Shown: positions 42,989 through 51,680 of the stretch, piece after piece | Position numbering within the stretch: the first letter of the stretch is position 1 | Layout of the letters: each line of letters begins with the position of its first letter | Assembly (NCBI GenBank): GCA_016720905.1 | Contig: JADKJT010000003.1 | Coordinates: 62,001 to 126,000 of the forward strand | Direction: 5' to 3' | Length of the DNA: 64,000 nucleotides | Source: Gemmatimonadaceae bacterium | GTDB taxonomy: Bacteria; Gemmatimonadota; Gemmatimonadetes; Gemmatimonadales; Gemmatimonadaceae | Translations under genes and position numbers: made by a program | Notes under the pieces: generated by a model | What the model saw: only the letters and a program-made list of their open reading frames with translations | What the model was told of the DNA's origin: nothing | Databases searched by the model: none

Positions 42989-44293
42989 GTGTCTTCACGC
43001 GTGAGGGGCGATGTGCACCGAATTCAGATTCCGCGAAGAACGCTTACGTCGGCGTTGGCGATGGTCGTCGCGTTGGCCACGGCCTGTCATTCGACGCGAC
43101 CCGTTGTCGATCCCGGCATCTCTTCACTCAGTCGGGGCGACGCCGTAGCGCTGGGTTTCAGCGCGGCGAAACTGGCCGATATTCGAACGGCGCTCAACGG
43201 TGACGTGGCCAGCGGCAAGATCCCCGGTGCGTTCCTGCTGATTGCCCGTCACGGGAAGATTGCGTTCAGTGAAGGGTTTGGCGTACAAGGGCCGGGTCAG
43301 GCCAGGCCCATGAGCGACGAGTCGATCTTTCGCGTGTTCTCGATGACCAAGCCGATCGTGACGGTTGCGGCGATGACCTTGGTTGAGCAGGGCAGTCTGC
43401 ACCTCGATGATCCCGTCTCGAAGTACCTGCCGGAGTACGCCAAGCTGAACGTGCTGCAGGCCGACGGTTCCACCAGGCCGGCACAGAACGTGATGCTGGT
43501 TCGGCATTTGATGAGCCACACATCCGGATTGATTTACGGCTTCATCCAGCCCTCCGCTCGGCTGGCCAAACTGTACGCTGAGGCTGGCGAGGGCCGCTCC
43601 GACCTTACGCCGCGTGCCTACGCGAGGTTGCTCGCGGGGCTCCCGCTGGCGGCCGAACCGGGAACGGCGTGGAACTACTCGCATGCCACCGAGGTGCTCG
43701 GCGCCATCGTGGAGGTGGTGTCCGGGAAGCCGCTCGACCAGGCCGTCAAAGAGCGTGTGACGGGCCCGCTGGGCATGACGGATACGGACTTCTTCCAGCC
43801 TGCCACCAAGGCGGATCGGTTTGCGCAGCCGGCGGGGAAGGACCCGTTGTACTACGACTATACGGCGCGGGTACCGCTGTTGGCCGGCGGGGCCGGACTC
43901 TCGTCAACACCAGAAGACTATCTGCGCTTCGCGTTGATGCTGGCTGGTGACGGCACATACAAAGGCGTCCGGATCATCAAACGGGAAACGCTGCTGCGCA
44001 TGCGTCAGGACGAAACCACGGCCGAGATACGCGGCAGGGGCCTGTTCTTCCCGGCGTTGGGGCTGTTGGTCAACACCATGGGGTTTGGCCTCGGGTTTTC
44101 ATTGGTGATCGATGATGTGAAGCAGCGACCGGGTGCCGGCACGTTCTCGTGGAATGGCATCGCGGGCACGGAGTTCTGGGTGGATCCGAAGAACGACCTG
44201 GTGATGGTGTTCATGATTCAGGACCGCGCCTTGCTTGCCGAATACCAGCGTAAGAACCGTGCGTGGATTTACGACGCCCTGGTGAAACCCTGA
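42989..44293 (+). CDS. Serine hydrolase, class C beta-lactamase/esterase family, lipoprotein
   Basis: The 434-residue protein has a lipobox-like ALATAC at about residues 28-33. The active-site SxxK is Ser118-Met-Thr-Lys121 in RVFSMTKP. The second motif is Tyr230-Ser-His232 where Tyr-x-Asn is usual, and a C-terminal glycine-rich segment replaces KTG. Family members are esterases, D-aminopeptidases or penicillin-binding hydrolases, and true beta-lactamase activity is unlikely. The start is GTG 42989; other GTG codons nearby are possible. It is transcribed away from the quinohaemoprotein gene. Confidence 0.9.
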   Translation: MSSRVRGDVHRIQIPRRTLTSALAMVVALATACHSTRPVVDPGISSLSRGDAVALGFSAAKLADIRTALNGDVASGKIPGAFLLIARHGKIAFSEGFGVQGPGQARPMSDESIFRVFSMTKPIVTVAAMTLVEQGSLHLDDPVSKYLPEYAKLNVLQADGSTRPAQNVMLVRHLMSHTSGLIYGFIQPSARLAKLYAEAGEGRSDLTPRAYARLLAGLPLAAEPGTAWNYSHATEVLGAIVEVVSGKPLDQAVKERVTGPLGMTDTDFFQPATKADRFAQPAGKDPLYYDYTARVPLLAGGAGLSSTPEDYLRFALMLAGDGTYKGVRIIKRETLLRMRQDETTAEIRGRGLFFPALGLLVNTMGFGLGFSLVIDDVKQRPGAGTFSWNGIAGTEFWVDPKNDLVMVFMIQDRALLAEYQRKNRAWIYDALVKP

Positions 44294-44298
44294 GCCTC

Positions 44299-44501
44299 AT
44301 GCGCCCGACACTTGTGCTCACGGTCGCGTGGCTCGGCCTCGCGGCCCCGGTGCACGCGCAGGCGGCAACGCCAGCTACTCTCGCGTTGCGCGGAAGCTGA
44401 CCGCAGAGGGGTTGGCCGGGTGGGTGAGGGATAGCGTCGCGCGGAAAGCGTATGTCGAAGCGTTCAAGGCGTCTGTCTTGGCGTGCCCCGAGCGGACGTG
44501 A
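44299..44501 (+). pseudogene. Possible remnant of an exported protein
   Basis: An ATG at 44299 opens a clean signal peptide (MRPTLVLTVAWLGLAAPVHAQA) but stops after 33 codons. The adjacent frame continues with a coding-like helix, SRVARKLTAEGLAGWVRDS through LACPERT, to a stop at 44501. This could be a gene that lost its middle by deletion. It overlaps the 3' end of the opposing amidohydrolase by about 38 nt. The evidence is weak. Confidence 0.25.
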
Positions 44502-45771
44502 GGTCGTTGCGATAGATGCGCCCGTTCCGCATCACGAAACGCACACGCTGAGTCGCCTCGATCTCCCGTGACGGATCTCCATCCGTGGCAATCATGTCTG
44601 CGGAGTAGCCGATGGCGATGCGACCGATTTCCTGTTCAAGGCCGAGCGATTCGGCAGCCAACGACGTCGCACTTACCAACGCCTCCATGGCCGGCTGTCC
44701 GCCACGTCGCACGCGACACACCAGTTCCTCGGCGTTACGTCCGTGGGCGCCGGCCACCGCGTCGGTCCCGAAGACCAACTTGAGTCGTTTGGTGCGACTG
44801 GCCAGGCCGATGCCCGCTTCCGCCAAGGGCAACGCCTTTTCCATGGACGCAAAACCGGCAGCATTGTAGTTGCCGATGCCCTCAAACCACGCCTTGTTGT
44901 CGAGGTAGTTGTGGAACACCAGTCCGCACTGCGGATCGAAGAACGTCCCTCGCTCCACGAGCAGCGTACGCGTGGCATCGTCGGCAAATACTCCGTGTTC
45001 CACCTGCGTGCACCCGGCGCGTGCCGCGCGCTGCACCGCTTCTGCTGAGTGGGCGTGCACCACGGAACGAAGACCTACGGTTTTCGCCTCGCCGCAGGCC
45101 GCCTCAAGTTGGGCGTCGGTCATGGTGGCTTCGCCACCGTCCCGAATGGACTTCGAGGCGAAGATCTTGATGACATCGGCGCCCTGCGCCTTGAATCGCC
45201 GCACGACTGACCGCAACGAGTCGGGCGATCCACCGGCACTGCGCTCGCTGAGCGAACCCAACGACGTGAGCACGCGGGGACCGGGAATGATGCCACGGTT
45301 GATCGCCTCGCGCAGATCGGCGTTGTCGGCTTCGCCGATGCTCTGTACCGTCGTGAATCCGGCGCGGAGCGTGGCCCAGGCATTGCCCGCGTGATTGAGC
45401 GCACCGACGGCCGGGGAGTCGCCATCGCGGTCCTGATGCAGTCGATGTTTCGCGGTGAGGTACCACCCGAGATGCACGTGGGTGTCAATGAGCCCCGGCA
45501 GCAGCGTCCGCCCGCGCAAATCAATGCCGTTGGCCGGTAACGCGCCGGTGGCTGGCCGAAGCGCGGTAATGCGTCCGCCGGACACGACTACATCCTGATT
45601 GACGAGCACACGACCGGTGCCGTCCAGCACGCGCGCCGCCCGCAACACCACGTCCGGGGCGGCGGGCATTGATTGGGCCGACGCGGTGGTGGCGATCAGC
45701 GCCGCTATCGGCAGGAGGAGGACAGCGACAAGCCGTTGGAACGGGCGCATGCGCGGGGTGGTTGAGGACAT
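44464..45771 (-). CDS. Exported metal-dependent amidohydrolase
   Basis: The 435-residue protein has a signal peptide (IAALIATTASAQS). The amidohydrolase barrel shows the first metal pair His-x-His in LIDTHVHLGW, further metal-binding stretches in VVHAHS and VEHGVF, and the catalytic Asp in VFGTDAVAG. It belongs with imidazolonepropionase-like and Xaa-Pro dipeptidase-type exported hydrolases; the substrate is probably a cyclic amide or dipeptide. ATG 45771 is taken as start, with ATG 45750 also possible. It diverges from the OsmC gene over 77 nt. Confidence 0.92.
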   Translation of the reverse strand: MSSTTPRMRPFQRLVAVLLLPIAALIATTASAQSMPAAPDVVLRAARVLDGTGRVLVNQDVVVSGGRITALRPATGALPANGIDLRGRTLLPGLIDTHVHLGWYLTAKHRLHQDRDGDSPAVGALNHAGNAWATLRAGFTTVQSIGEADNADLREAINRGIIPGPRVLTSLGSLSERSAGGSPDSLRSVVRRFKAQGADVIKIFASKSIRDGGEATMTDAQLEAACGEAKTVGLRSVVHAHSAEAVQRAARAGCTQVEHGVFADDATRTLLVERGTFFDPQCGLVFHNYLDNKAWFEGIGNYNAAGFASMEKALPLAEAGIGLASRTKRLKLVFGTDAVAGAHGRNAEELVCRVRRGGQPAMEALVSATSLAAESLGLEQEIGRIAIGYSADMIATDGDPSREIEATQRVRFVMRNGRIYRNDLTSARGTPRQTP

Positions 45772-45848
45772 GGTGAAATGACAGGCCGCGCCCCGATCCG
45801 GCAAGTCCACTATTATCAAGGACTCACCCACAACTTTTGCGAGGACAT

Positions 45849-46283
45849 ATGCAGCGGACAGCTCAGGCAGTTTGGAAAGGCAGTGGCTTGGAAGGCAGTG
45901 GCACACTTACCACGCTGAGCGGCGCGCTCAAGGACCAGCCGTATTCATTCAAACTGCGCTTCCAGGATGAACACGGTACCGACGGGACGAATCCCGAGGA
46001 GTTGATCGCGGCGGCGCACGCCGGCTGCTTCTCCATGGCGTTGTCCTTCGGTTTGACGAATGCCGGCCATGCGCCGACGCAACTGCACACGAAGGCCGTA
46101 CTCACGCTGGAAAAGCAGCCGATCGGATTCACCATTGTCGGGATCGTCCTCAAGGTGACCGGCACCGTGCCCGGCATCACCGCCGAGCAATTTGCCGAGC
46201 TGGCGGCTGCGGCGAAGGCCGGCTGCCCCGTGTCGCGCGCGTTGAACGTGCCGATCACACTTGAGGCGACGCTGGCGGCGTAG
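45849..46283 (+). CDS. OsmC-family peroxiredoxin-like protein
   Basis: This is a 144-residue OsmC-type protein. The two reactive cysteines are in AAAHAGCFSMAL and AKAGCPVSRAL, as in OsmC, which reduces organic hydroperoxides with lipoyl or thioredoxin-like donors. The EELIAAAHAGC sequence favours the OsmC over the Ohr branch. ATG 45849 has GAGGA close upstream. It lies 69 nt before the arsR-like gene on the same strand, and trxC is close by, so a thiol-stress connection is likely. Confidence 0.94.
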   Translation: MQRTAQAVWKGSGLEGSGTLTTLSGALKDQPYSFKLRFQDEHGTDGTNPEELIAAAHAGCFSMALSFGLTNAGHAPTQLHTKAVLTLEKQPIGFTIVGIVLKVTGTVPGITAEQFAELAAAAKAGCPVSRALNVPITLEATLAA

Positions 46284-46290
46284 TCCGGAC

Positions 46291-46336
46291 TTGAAATCCG
46301 GTGATGTGTATGTATACTTATATCGGTATACATACA
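46291..46336 (+). promoter_or_regulatory. Promoter and perfect inverted-repeat operator of the ArsR gene
   Basis: TTGAAA (46291-46296) and TATACT (46313-46318) are 16 nt apart. The inverted repeat TGTATGTATAC (46307-46317) and GTATACATACA (46326-46336), with an 8-nt spacer, covers the -10 box and the start site. This is the usual layout for an autorepressed ArsR-family gene. Confidence 0.8.
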
Positions 46337-46352
46337 CTCGCCGGAGGTCGCC

Positions 46353-46685
46353 ATGTCGAACGCACGCCTGACACCCGAACTGCTCACGCTCGTCGCCGAC
46401 CGTTTCAAGGCGCTTGGTGATTGCGGGCGACTGCAATTGCTGCAAGCGTTGCGTCCCGGCGCGCGGACGGTCAGTGAACTCGTGCAGGACACCGGCATGG
46501 GACAGGCCAATGTGTCCCGGCATCTGGCGCTGTTGCACACCAGCGGGTTTGTCTCTCGCGAGCGCGACGGCCTGTATGTGCGCTATGAACTGGCCGACAA
46601 GGACGTGCTGAAGTTGTGCGATCTGATTTGCGGGCGCCTCGAGGCGGAAAACAATGCCCGCCGCAAGGTGGTCACCGGGCGCTGA
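46353..46685 (+). CDS. ArsR-family winged-helix repressor
   Basis: This is a 110-residue regulator. The helix-turn-helix spans VSELVQDTGMGQANVSRHLALLHTSG (about 40-65), followed by the wing RERDGLYVRYEL. It lacks the classical arsenic CxC in the recognition helix. Cys24 and the pair in KLCDLICGRL (about 88-92) could sense oxidants, sulfide species or metals. CGGAGG precedes ATG 46353, and a perfect 11-bp inverted repeat covers its promoter. Related half-sites lie in the promoter of the efflux operon at 53128, so it probably controls that operon as well as itself. Confidence 0.92.
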   Translation: MSNARLTPELLTLVADRFKALGDCGRLQLLQALRPGARTVSELVQDTGMGQANVSRHLALLHTSGFVSRERDGLYVRYELADKDVLKLCDLICGRLEAENNARRKVVTGR

Positions 46686-46718
46686 CGCGCCCGGATCGTG
46701 GCACGGGATGTTGCGGCG

Positions 46719-47168
46719 TCAGCCCGCGCGCTGCACCAATTGTTCCAAAGCGGCCAATGACGCCGCCCCCACTTGGCGTGCCACTTCCTGACCGTCACGC
46801 ATGAGCGCCAGCGTGGGAATGCTGCGTATGGCAAATCGCCCGGCCACTGCGGGGTTCCGATCGGTATCGACCTTGGCTACGAGCACGCGCCCTGACTGTC
46901 GGCGCGCAAATTCCGCAAACACCGGTGCCATGGCACGGCACGGGCCGCACCAGTCGGCGTAGAAGTCGATCAGCACCGGCACGCTGGCGCTTGCGATGAC
47001 CTTGTCGAACGTGGCGTCCGTCAGGGTCAGCGGCGCATCGAGCACCAGTGGCGCGTGACACACGCCACAGGAGGCCTTCGCCTCAAGGCGATCAAGGTCC
47101 ACGCGATTAAGTTTCGCGCAGTCCGCGCACGGCACGATGGCCGTGCGCGCAATGGTCGGTTTGGTCAT
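46719..47168 (-). CDS. trxC: Thioredoxin 2 (TrxC)
   Basis: A 149-residue thioredoxin with the TrxC-specific N-terminal zinc-finger cysteines (C14/C17 and C34/C37) and the active site WCGPC (C74, C77), followed by the cis-Pro in SIPTL. It reduces protein disulfides and is often induced by oxidative stress. It is the last gene of the operon running from 53095 and has 18 nt between it and the DUF2892 gene. Its stop codon shares an inverted repeat (46681-46723) with the converging arsR-like gene. Confidence 0.96.
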   Translation of the reverse strand: MTKPTIARTAIVPCADCAKLNRVDLDRLEAKASCGVCHAPLVLDAPLTLTDATFDKVIASASVPVLIDFYADWCGPCRAMAPVFAEFARRQSGRVLVAKVDTDRNPAVAGRFAIRSIPTLALMRDGQEVARQVGAASLAALEQLVQRAG

Positions 47169-47186
47169 GATCGATGTCGGTCCGGG

Positions 47187-47399
47187 TTATTGTGTACGCC
47201 CGCTGGGCGCGCATCCGAACCATCCGGTTCGGCCGAGGATTCGCTCCAGCGGACAGAAAGACGTGAAGCTTGACTGCAGGAGATTGAGACCAACAAACGC
47301 AGTGAACAGGTACCAGTTTGGATGGACCGTCCAGCCCAGGGCCACCGATACGAGGATAAATACCCCGGCGAAGCGGCGAATGATCTTGTCGTTACACAT
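47187..47399 (-). CDS. DUF2892 (YgaP membrane-domain) protein
   Basis: This is a 70-residue protein with two hydrophobic helices. The pattern MCNDKIIRRFAGVFILVSVALGW and SSFTSFCPLERILGRTG is that of DUF2892, the membrane part of the sulfurtransferase YgaP. The Cys of FCP is conserved. Its ATG lies within the last codons of the RND pump gene (8-nt overlap), so translation is coupled. Its presence between an RND pump and trxC links the operon to sulfur or thiol handling, by analogy with YgaP. Confidence 0.9.
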   Translation of the reverse strand: MCNDKIIRRFAGVFILVSVALGWTVHPNWYLFTAFVGLNLLQSSFTSFCPLERILGRTGWFGCAPSGRTQ

Positions 47400-50300
47400 G
47401 GTGCAAAGGGGCAAGGTGTGAAGGGGCCACTGGCGCCGAGCGTCGACGCAGTTCCCAGTAGAGCAGGGGAACCACCACCATCGTGAGCGCGGTCGCCACA
47501 ATGGCCCCGCTGATCAGCGCGACGGCCAGACCCTGGAAGATCGGATCGAGGACCATGACCAGTCCGCCCACGACCACCGCCGCTGCGGTGAGGGCAATGG
47601 GACGGAACCGCACGGCGCCCGCTTCCAGCACCGCATCGGCCAAGGCACGTCCGCGGGACTCTTCCAGTTGGATGAAGTCCACCAACAGGATGGAGTTGCG
47701 CACGATGATACCGGCCAGCGCAATCATGCCGATCATGCTGGTGGCGGTGAAGAACGCGCCACTGATCGCATGCCCCGGCAGGATGCCCACGAGCGTCAAC
47801 GGGATGGGCGCCATGATGACCAGCGGAATGCTGAAGCTCTGGAACCAGCCCACCACCAGCACATAGATGAGCACCAACACGATGGCAAAGGCCAGCCCGA
47901 GGTCGCGGAACACTTCGATGGTCACCTGCCATTCGCCGTCCCACTTGATGGCGGTCTCGCTGAGCGTGGCCGGCGGCACGGCGTTGTAGCGCGCGATCGC
48001 CACGCCATTCACGCGAATGGCGTCGAGCTGCCGGTTCATCTCGAGAATCGCGTACACCGGGCTTTCAATTTCGCGCGCCACGTCACCGGTCACGTAGATG
48101 GATGGACGCAGGTCTTTGCGAATACGCGTCCCGTCGCGCACGCCATCCACGACGGTCACGAAGCGCGCCAATGGCTGCGGGCCCTGCATGGTTGCAATCG
48201 GCATGGCCAACAGCGCCTCGACGCTCGACCGTCTATCCAACGGCAGGCGCGGGACAATCGTGATGGCCTCCTTGGCCGTACTCGACGCGGCGACGCCCGC
48301 CGGCGCACCGGATAGCGCGAGGTACAGCGTCTGCGTGATCTGCTCCACGCTTGCTCCCGACTCGGCCGCTCGCACACGATCCACGCGGAACGTGCGCTTG
48401 ACTTGCGGCGCCTCCACGGTCCAATCCACGTCCACCACACCCGGCGTGTGCTCGAACACGGTCTTCACCGCCATGGCCGCGGCCAGGCGCGCCGAATCGT
48501 TGGCGGCGTACACCTCGGCGACCAGCGTGGACAGCACCGGCGGACCAGGCGGAATCTCCGCCACCTTGGCGGATGCGTTGTAGCGGCGCGCGATCGAGTC
48601 GATTGACGGGCGAACGGCCACGGCAATGGTGTGGCTTTGCCGATCCCGCTCGCCTTTGGGCAGGAGATTCACCTGCACGTCAGCGACGTTCGCCCCACTG
48701 CGCATGAAGTAGTGACGCACGAGACCGTTGAAGTTGAACGGCGCCGACGTGCCGGCATACACCTGCGTGCTGACCACTTCCGGTACGGTGCTGAGGTAAG
48801 CGGCAATCTCTGAGGCGGCCAGATTGGACGTCTCCAGCGTGGTGCCTTCCGGCAGGTCCAGCACCACCTGGAACTCACTCTTGTTGTCAAAGGGGAGCAT
48901 CTTCACCTGCACGACCTTGAACAGCATCAGGCCCATGCTGGCGACGAGCATGACCACCACGCTGCCGTAGAATGCCAGGCGGCGTCCGCGCCGCTGCATG
49001 AGCGGCTCCATGATCCGCCGGTACACGCGATCGATTCGGCTGCCCTCTTCGGGCGGATGGGTGACGTTGGTGTGCGTGTTGCTGACGTGGCCGCGCAGCA
49101 GGCGGTAGGCCAGGTACGGGGTGACGATGAACGCGACGGCCAGCGACGCCAGCATGGCGACCGACGCGCCGATGGGAATGGGACGCATGTACGGCCCCAT
49201 CATGCCACTCACGAACGCCATCGGCAGAATGGCCGCGATCACGGCGAACGTCGCCAGAATGGTGGGGTTGCCCACCTCGTCAACGGCCTCGACCGCTGCC
49301 ACTTCGGGCGAACGATCGCCCATCTGCATGTGTCGATAGATGTTCTCCACCACCACGATGGCATCGTCGACCAGAATACCGATGCTGAAAATCAGCGCGA
49401 ACAGCGTGATGCGGTTGAGCGTGTACCCAAGCGCATAGTACGCGAACAGCGTGAGGGCAAGCGTGACTGGCACGGCCACCAGCACCACCAGCGCTTCGCG
49501 CCAGCCGAGGAAGATCCAGATGAGCACCGTGACACTGAGCGTGGCGATGATGAGGTGCAGGATGAGCTCCTGCGCCTTTTCGCCCGCCGTTTCACCATAG
49601 TCGCGCGTGACCGACAGACTCACCGTCGACGGTAGCAGTCGCCCCTTGGCCTGATCCACCCGCTCCAGCGCGGCCCGAGTCACGTCGGTGGCGTTGGCGC
49701 CCTTGCGCTTGGCCACGGCAATGGTGACCGCGGCCTCGGCGGCCCCGCCGCCTTCGCGATGCGTCACGTACGACGTGGTTTCGCCGAAGTCCTCGAGCAC
49801 GTCGGCAACGCTGCGCAGGTAGACCGGGACGCCACCGCGCACCGAGACGACCACGCTCCCGACCTCGCGCGCATTCGTGAGCGGCGCGCCCACGGCGATG
49901 AGCATGACACTGTCGTGCATGGCGAGTTCGCCCGCCGCCAATCGGGCATTCGCGCCACGCAACGCCATGGCGACTTCACCGGGCGTGACGCCGCCGGCCG
50001 CGAGTCGCGCGGGATCGAGCACGACACGGATCTGCTTTGGGGCTCCGCCGGTGACGCTGGTTTCCGACACCTCCGGCACCGAACGGATCTCGTCTTCCAG
50101 ATGCAGGGCCATTTGGCGCAGCGCATTCGCATCGAGCGTCTTGGCGTGCAAGGTGAGCGCCAGCACCGGCACATCGTCGATCGAGTGCGCCTTGATGGTG
50201 GGCGGCAGCACTCCGGGAGGCGCCTTGTCCATCGCGCCGGCCAGCTTGGCCCGCACCCGCGTAACGCTGCGTTCCTGATCCTCCCCCACTTTGAAGCGCA

Positions 50301-50598
50301 CCGTGACCATGGCGTAGCCTTCGCCCGACATGGAGTACACATGATCGACTCCAGGCAGCTCGAGCATGCGCTGTTCCATGGGTCGCGCCAGCAGATTCTC
50401 CGCCTCCTGTGGCGAGGCGCCGGGCATGGTCGCGATGACATCGATCATCGGCACCGAGATCTGCGGCTCTTCTTCGCGTGGCGTGGCCATGATGCCCAAC
50501 CCGCCGACGGCGAGCGAGGCCACGACAATGAGCGGGGTGAGTTTCGAGTTCAGGAACGCCTGCGCGACCCGACCCGAAATGCCAATTGATTGCGACAT
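47392..50598 (-). CDS. RND efflux pump, inner-membrane subunit (HAE/AcrB-type)
   Basis: The 1068-residue protein has the RND layout: a first helix, a large periplasmic loop, helices 2-6, a second periplasmic loop, and helices 8-12. GYTLNRITLFALIFSIGILVDDAIVVVENIYR in helix 4 holds the paired Asp of the proton relay. The pump would form a trimer with the adaptor and TolC-like proteins encoded upstream (2-nt gap) and expel amphipathic or toxic compounds. The absence of the extra CusA-type methionine cluster and the overall sequence favour the HAE1 over the heavy-metal group. Confidence 0.96.
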   Translation of the reverse strand: MSQSIGISGRVAQAFLNSKLTPLIVVASLAVGGLGIMATPREEEPQISVPMIDVIATMPGASPQEAENLLARPMEQRMLELPGVDHVYSMSGEGYAMVTVRFKVGEDQERSVTRVRAKLAGAMDKAPPGVLPPTIKAHSIDDVPVLALTLHAKTLDANALRQMALHLEDEIRSVPEVSETSVTGGAPKQIRVVLDPARLAAGGVTPGEVAMALRGANARLAAGELAMHDSVMLIAVGAPLTNAREVGSVVVSVRGGVPVYLRSVADVLEDFGETTSYVTHREGGGAAEAAVTIAVAKRKGANATDVTRAALERVDQAKGRLLPSTVSLSVTRDYGETAGEKAQELILHLIIATLSVTVLIWIFLGWREALVVLVAVPVTLALTLFAYYALGYTLNRITLFALIFSIGILVDDAIVVVENIYRHMQMGDRSPEVAAVEAVDEVGNPTILATFAVIAAILPMAFVSGMMGPYMRPIPIGASVAMLASLAVAFIVTPYLAYRLLRGHVSNTHTNVTHPPEEGSRIDRVYRRIMEPLMQRRGRRLAFYGSVVVMLVASMGLMLFKVVQVKMLPFDNKSEFQVVLDLPEGTTLETSNLAASEIAAYLSTVPEVVSTQVYAGTSAPFNFNGLVRHYFMRSGANVADVQVNLLPKGERDRQSHTIAVAVRPSIDSIARRYNASAKVAEIPPGPPVLSTLVAEVYAANDSARLAAAMAVKTVFEHTPGVVDVDWTVEAPQVKRTFRVDRVRAAESGASVEQITQTLYLALSGAPAGVAASSTAKEAITIVPRLPLDRRSSVEALLAMPIATMQGPQPLARFVTVVDGVRDGTRIRKDLRPSIYVTGDVAREIESPVYAILEMNRQLDAIRVNGVAIARYNAVPPATLSETAIKWDGEWQVTIEVFRDLGLAFAIVLVLIYVLVVGWFQSFSIPLVIMAPIPLTLVGILPGHAISGAFFTATSMIGMIALAGIIVRNSILLVDFIQLEESRGRALADAVLEAGAVRFRPIALTAAAVVVGGLVMVLDPIFQGLAVALISGAIVATALTMVVVPLLYWELRRRSAPVAPSHLAPLHHV

Positions 50599-50600
50599 GA

Positions 50601-51680
50601 TCAGGACCCGGCCTTTGCCGGTGCTGACGCGGCCGGGATCACGATGTCTTCGCCGGCCTCAAGACCGCTGGTGACGTCGACGCGCCCAGCGATGGTGACA
50701 CCAAGTCGAATCCAGCGCCGCTCGTCGCGCTGCGCCCCCCGCACAATGACGCCCGTGAGGTCGCCATCACGCACGATGGCCGACAGCGGTACCAGCAGCG
50801 CATGCCGGGTGCCGATGGGGATGAACAACGTGGCGGAACTGCCGGTGCGGATGGCGGCACGGCGGTTGTCGACTATTGCATTGACCGTGAACTGGTTGCC
50901 GGAGCCGGCAGGCACGATCCCCTCGACTTTCGCGACAACCGGATTGCCGTCGACGGTGGCGTTCAGCACTTGTCCACGCGTGAGCTGGCGCACCGCGTCG
51001 GCACCGACCGTGGCGGTGATGCGCAGTGTGGACACGTCCTGCACCGTGAGCAGCGGTGCGCCGGGCGAGGCAAACGTCCCCGGATCCGCGAATCGCGCCG
51101 TCACCACGCCTGCAAATGGCGCGCGGACCGTGGCGTAGCTGCTCACGGCATCGAGTTCGCTGGCTGCGGCTTTCGCGGCGCGAAGGCCTGCGTCCGCCCG
51201 CGCCAACCCTGTGATCGCCGCGTCGTACTGCGCGCGCGTGGCGGCGCTATCCGCATACAGGGCGCGAAAGCGCGCGGCATGTGTGGCGGCCTCGCGTTGC
51301 ATGGCTTCGGCATCGGCAATGGACGCCTCGACCTGGTTGGCCTTGGCCGCGAGATCACGCGCGTCAATGCGAACAAGCGGCTGGCCCGTGTAGACGGCGT
51401 CGCCTTCGCGCACGAGCACGGCGTTCACGGTGCCCATCAGTTTCGTGCTGAGCGTCGCTTGTTGCATCGGTTCGGCCACTCCCGATGCATCGAACGTCGA
51501 GACGACGACTGTATCCTGCACGCGCAGCACGGTCCCCGCTGTGCGCGTGGACGTGGTCGCCTCATTGGACGCACCGGTGTGCTCGGGCGGCGATTCGCCA
51601 CCACAGGCGCCCATCGCGAACGCGCCAACGGACAGCGCGGCGACCGTGAGGGGAAGACGAAACAACGAAGTGCGGATCAT
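50601..51680 (-). CDS. RND periplasmic adaptor (membrane fusion protein), lipoprotein
   Basis: This is a 359-residue adaptor with a lipobox (AMGAC), a lipoyl half (ATLSTKLMGTVNAVLVREGDAV), a helical hairpin rich in Ala and Glu, the second half (YATVRAPFAGVV), and beta-barrel and membrane-proximal domains. It bridges the RND pump and the outer-membrane channel. Its start overlaps the stop of the TolC-like gene (ATGA). Confidence 0.95.
   Translation of the reverse strand: MIRTSLFRLPLTVAALSVGAFAMGACGGESPPEHTGASNEATTSTRTAGTVLRVQDTVVVSTFDASGVAEPMQQATLSTKLMGTVNAVLVREGDAVYTGQPLVRIDARDLAAKANQVEASIADAEAMQREAATHAARFRALYADSAATRAQYDAAITGLARADAGLRAAKAAASELDAVSSYATVRAPFAGVVTARFADPGTFASPGAPLLTVQDVSTLRITATVGADAVRQLTRGQVLNATVDGNPVVAKVEGIVPAGSGNQFTVNAIVDNRRAAIRTGSSATLFIPIGTRHALLVPLSAIVRDGDLTGVIVRGAQRDERRWIRLGVTIAGRVDVTSGLEAGEDIVIPAASAPAKAGS

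Noticed and set aside
46353..46685. Arsenic-resistance operon with the ArsN2-like gene at 60549
   Set aside because: The two are 14 kb apart, there is no arsB, arsC or acr3, and the regulator lacks the classical arsenic CxC site.
46681..46723. Inverted repeat GCTGACGC/GCGTCAGC joining the stops of arsR-like and trxC genes as a terminator
   Set aside because: Arms are perfect, but the loop is long (27 nt) and no T-tract follows on either strand, so termination is not supported.
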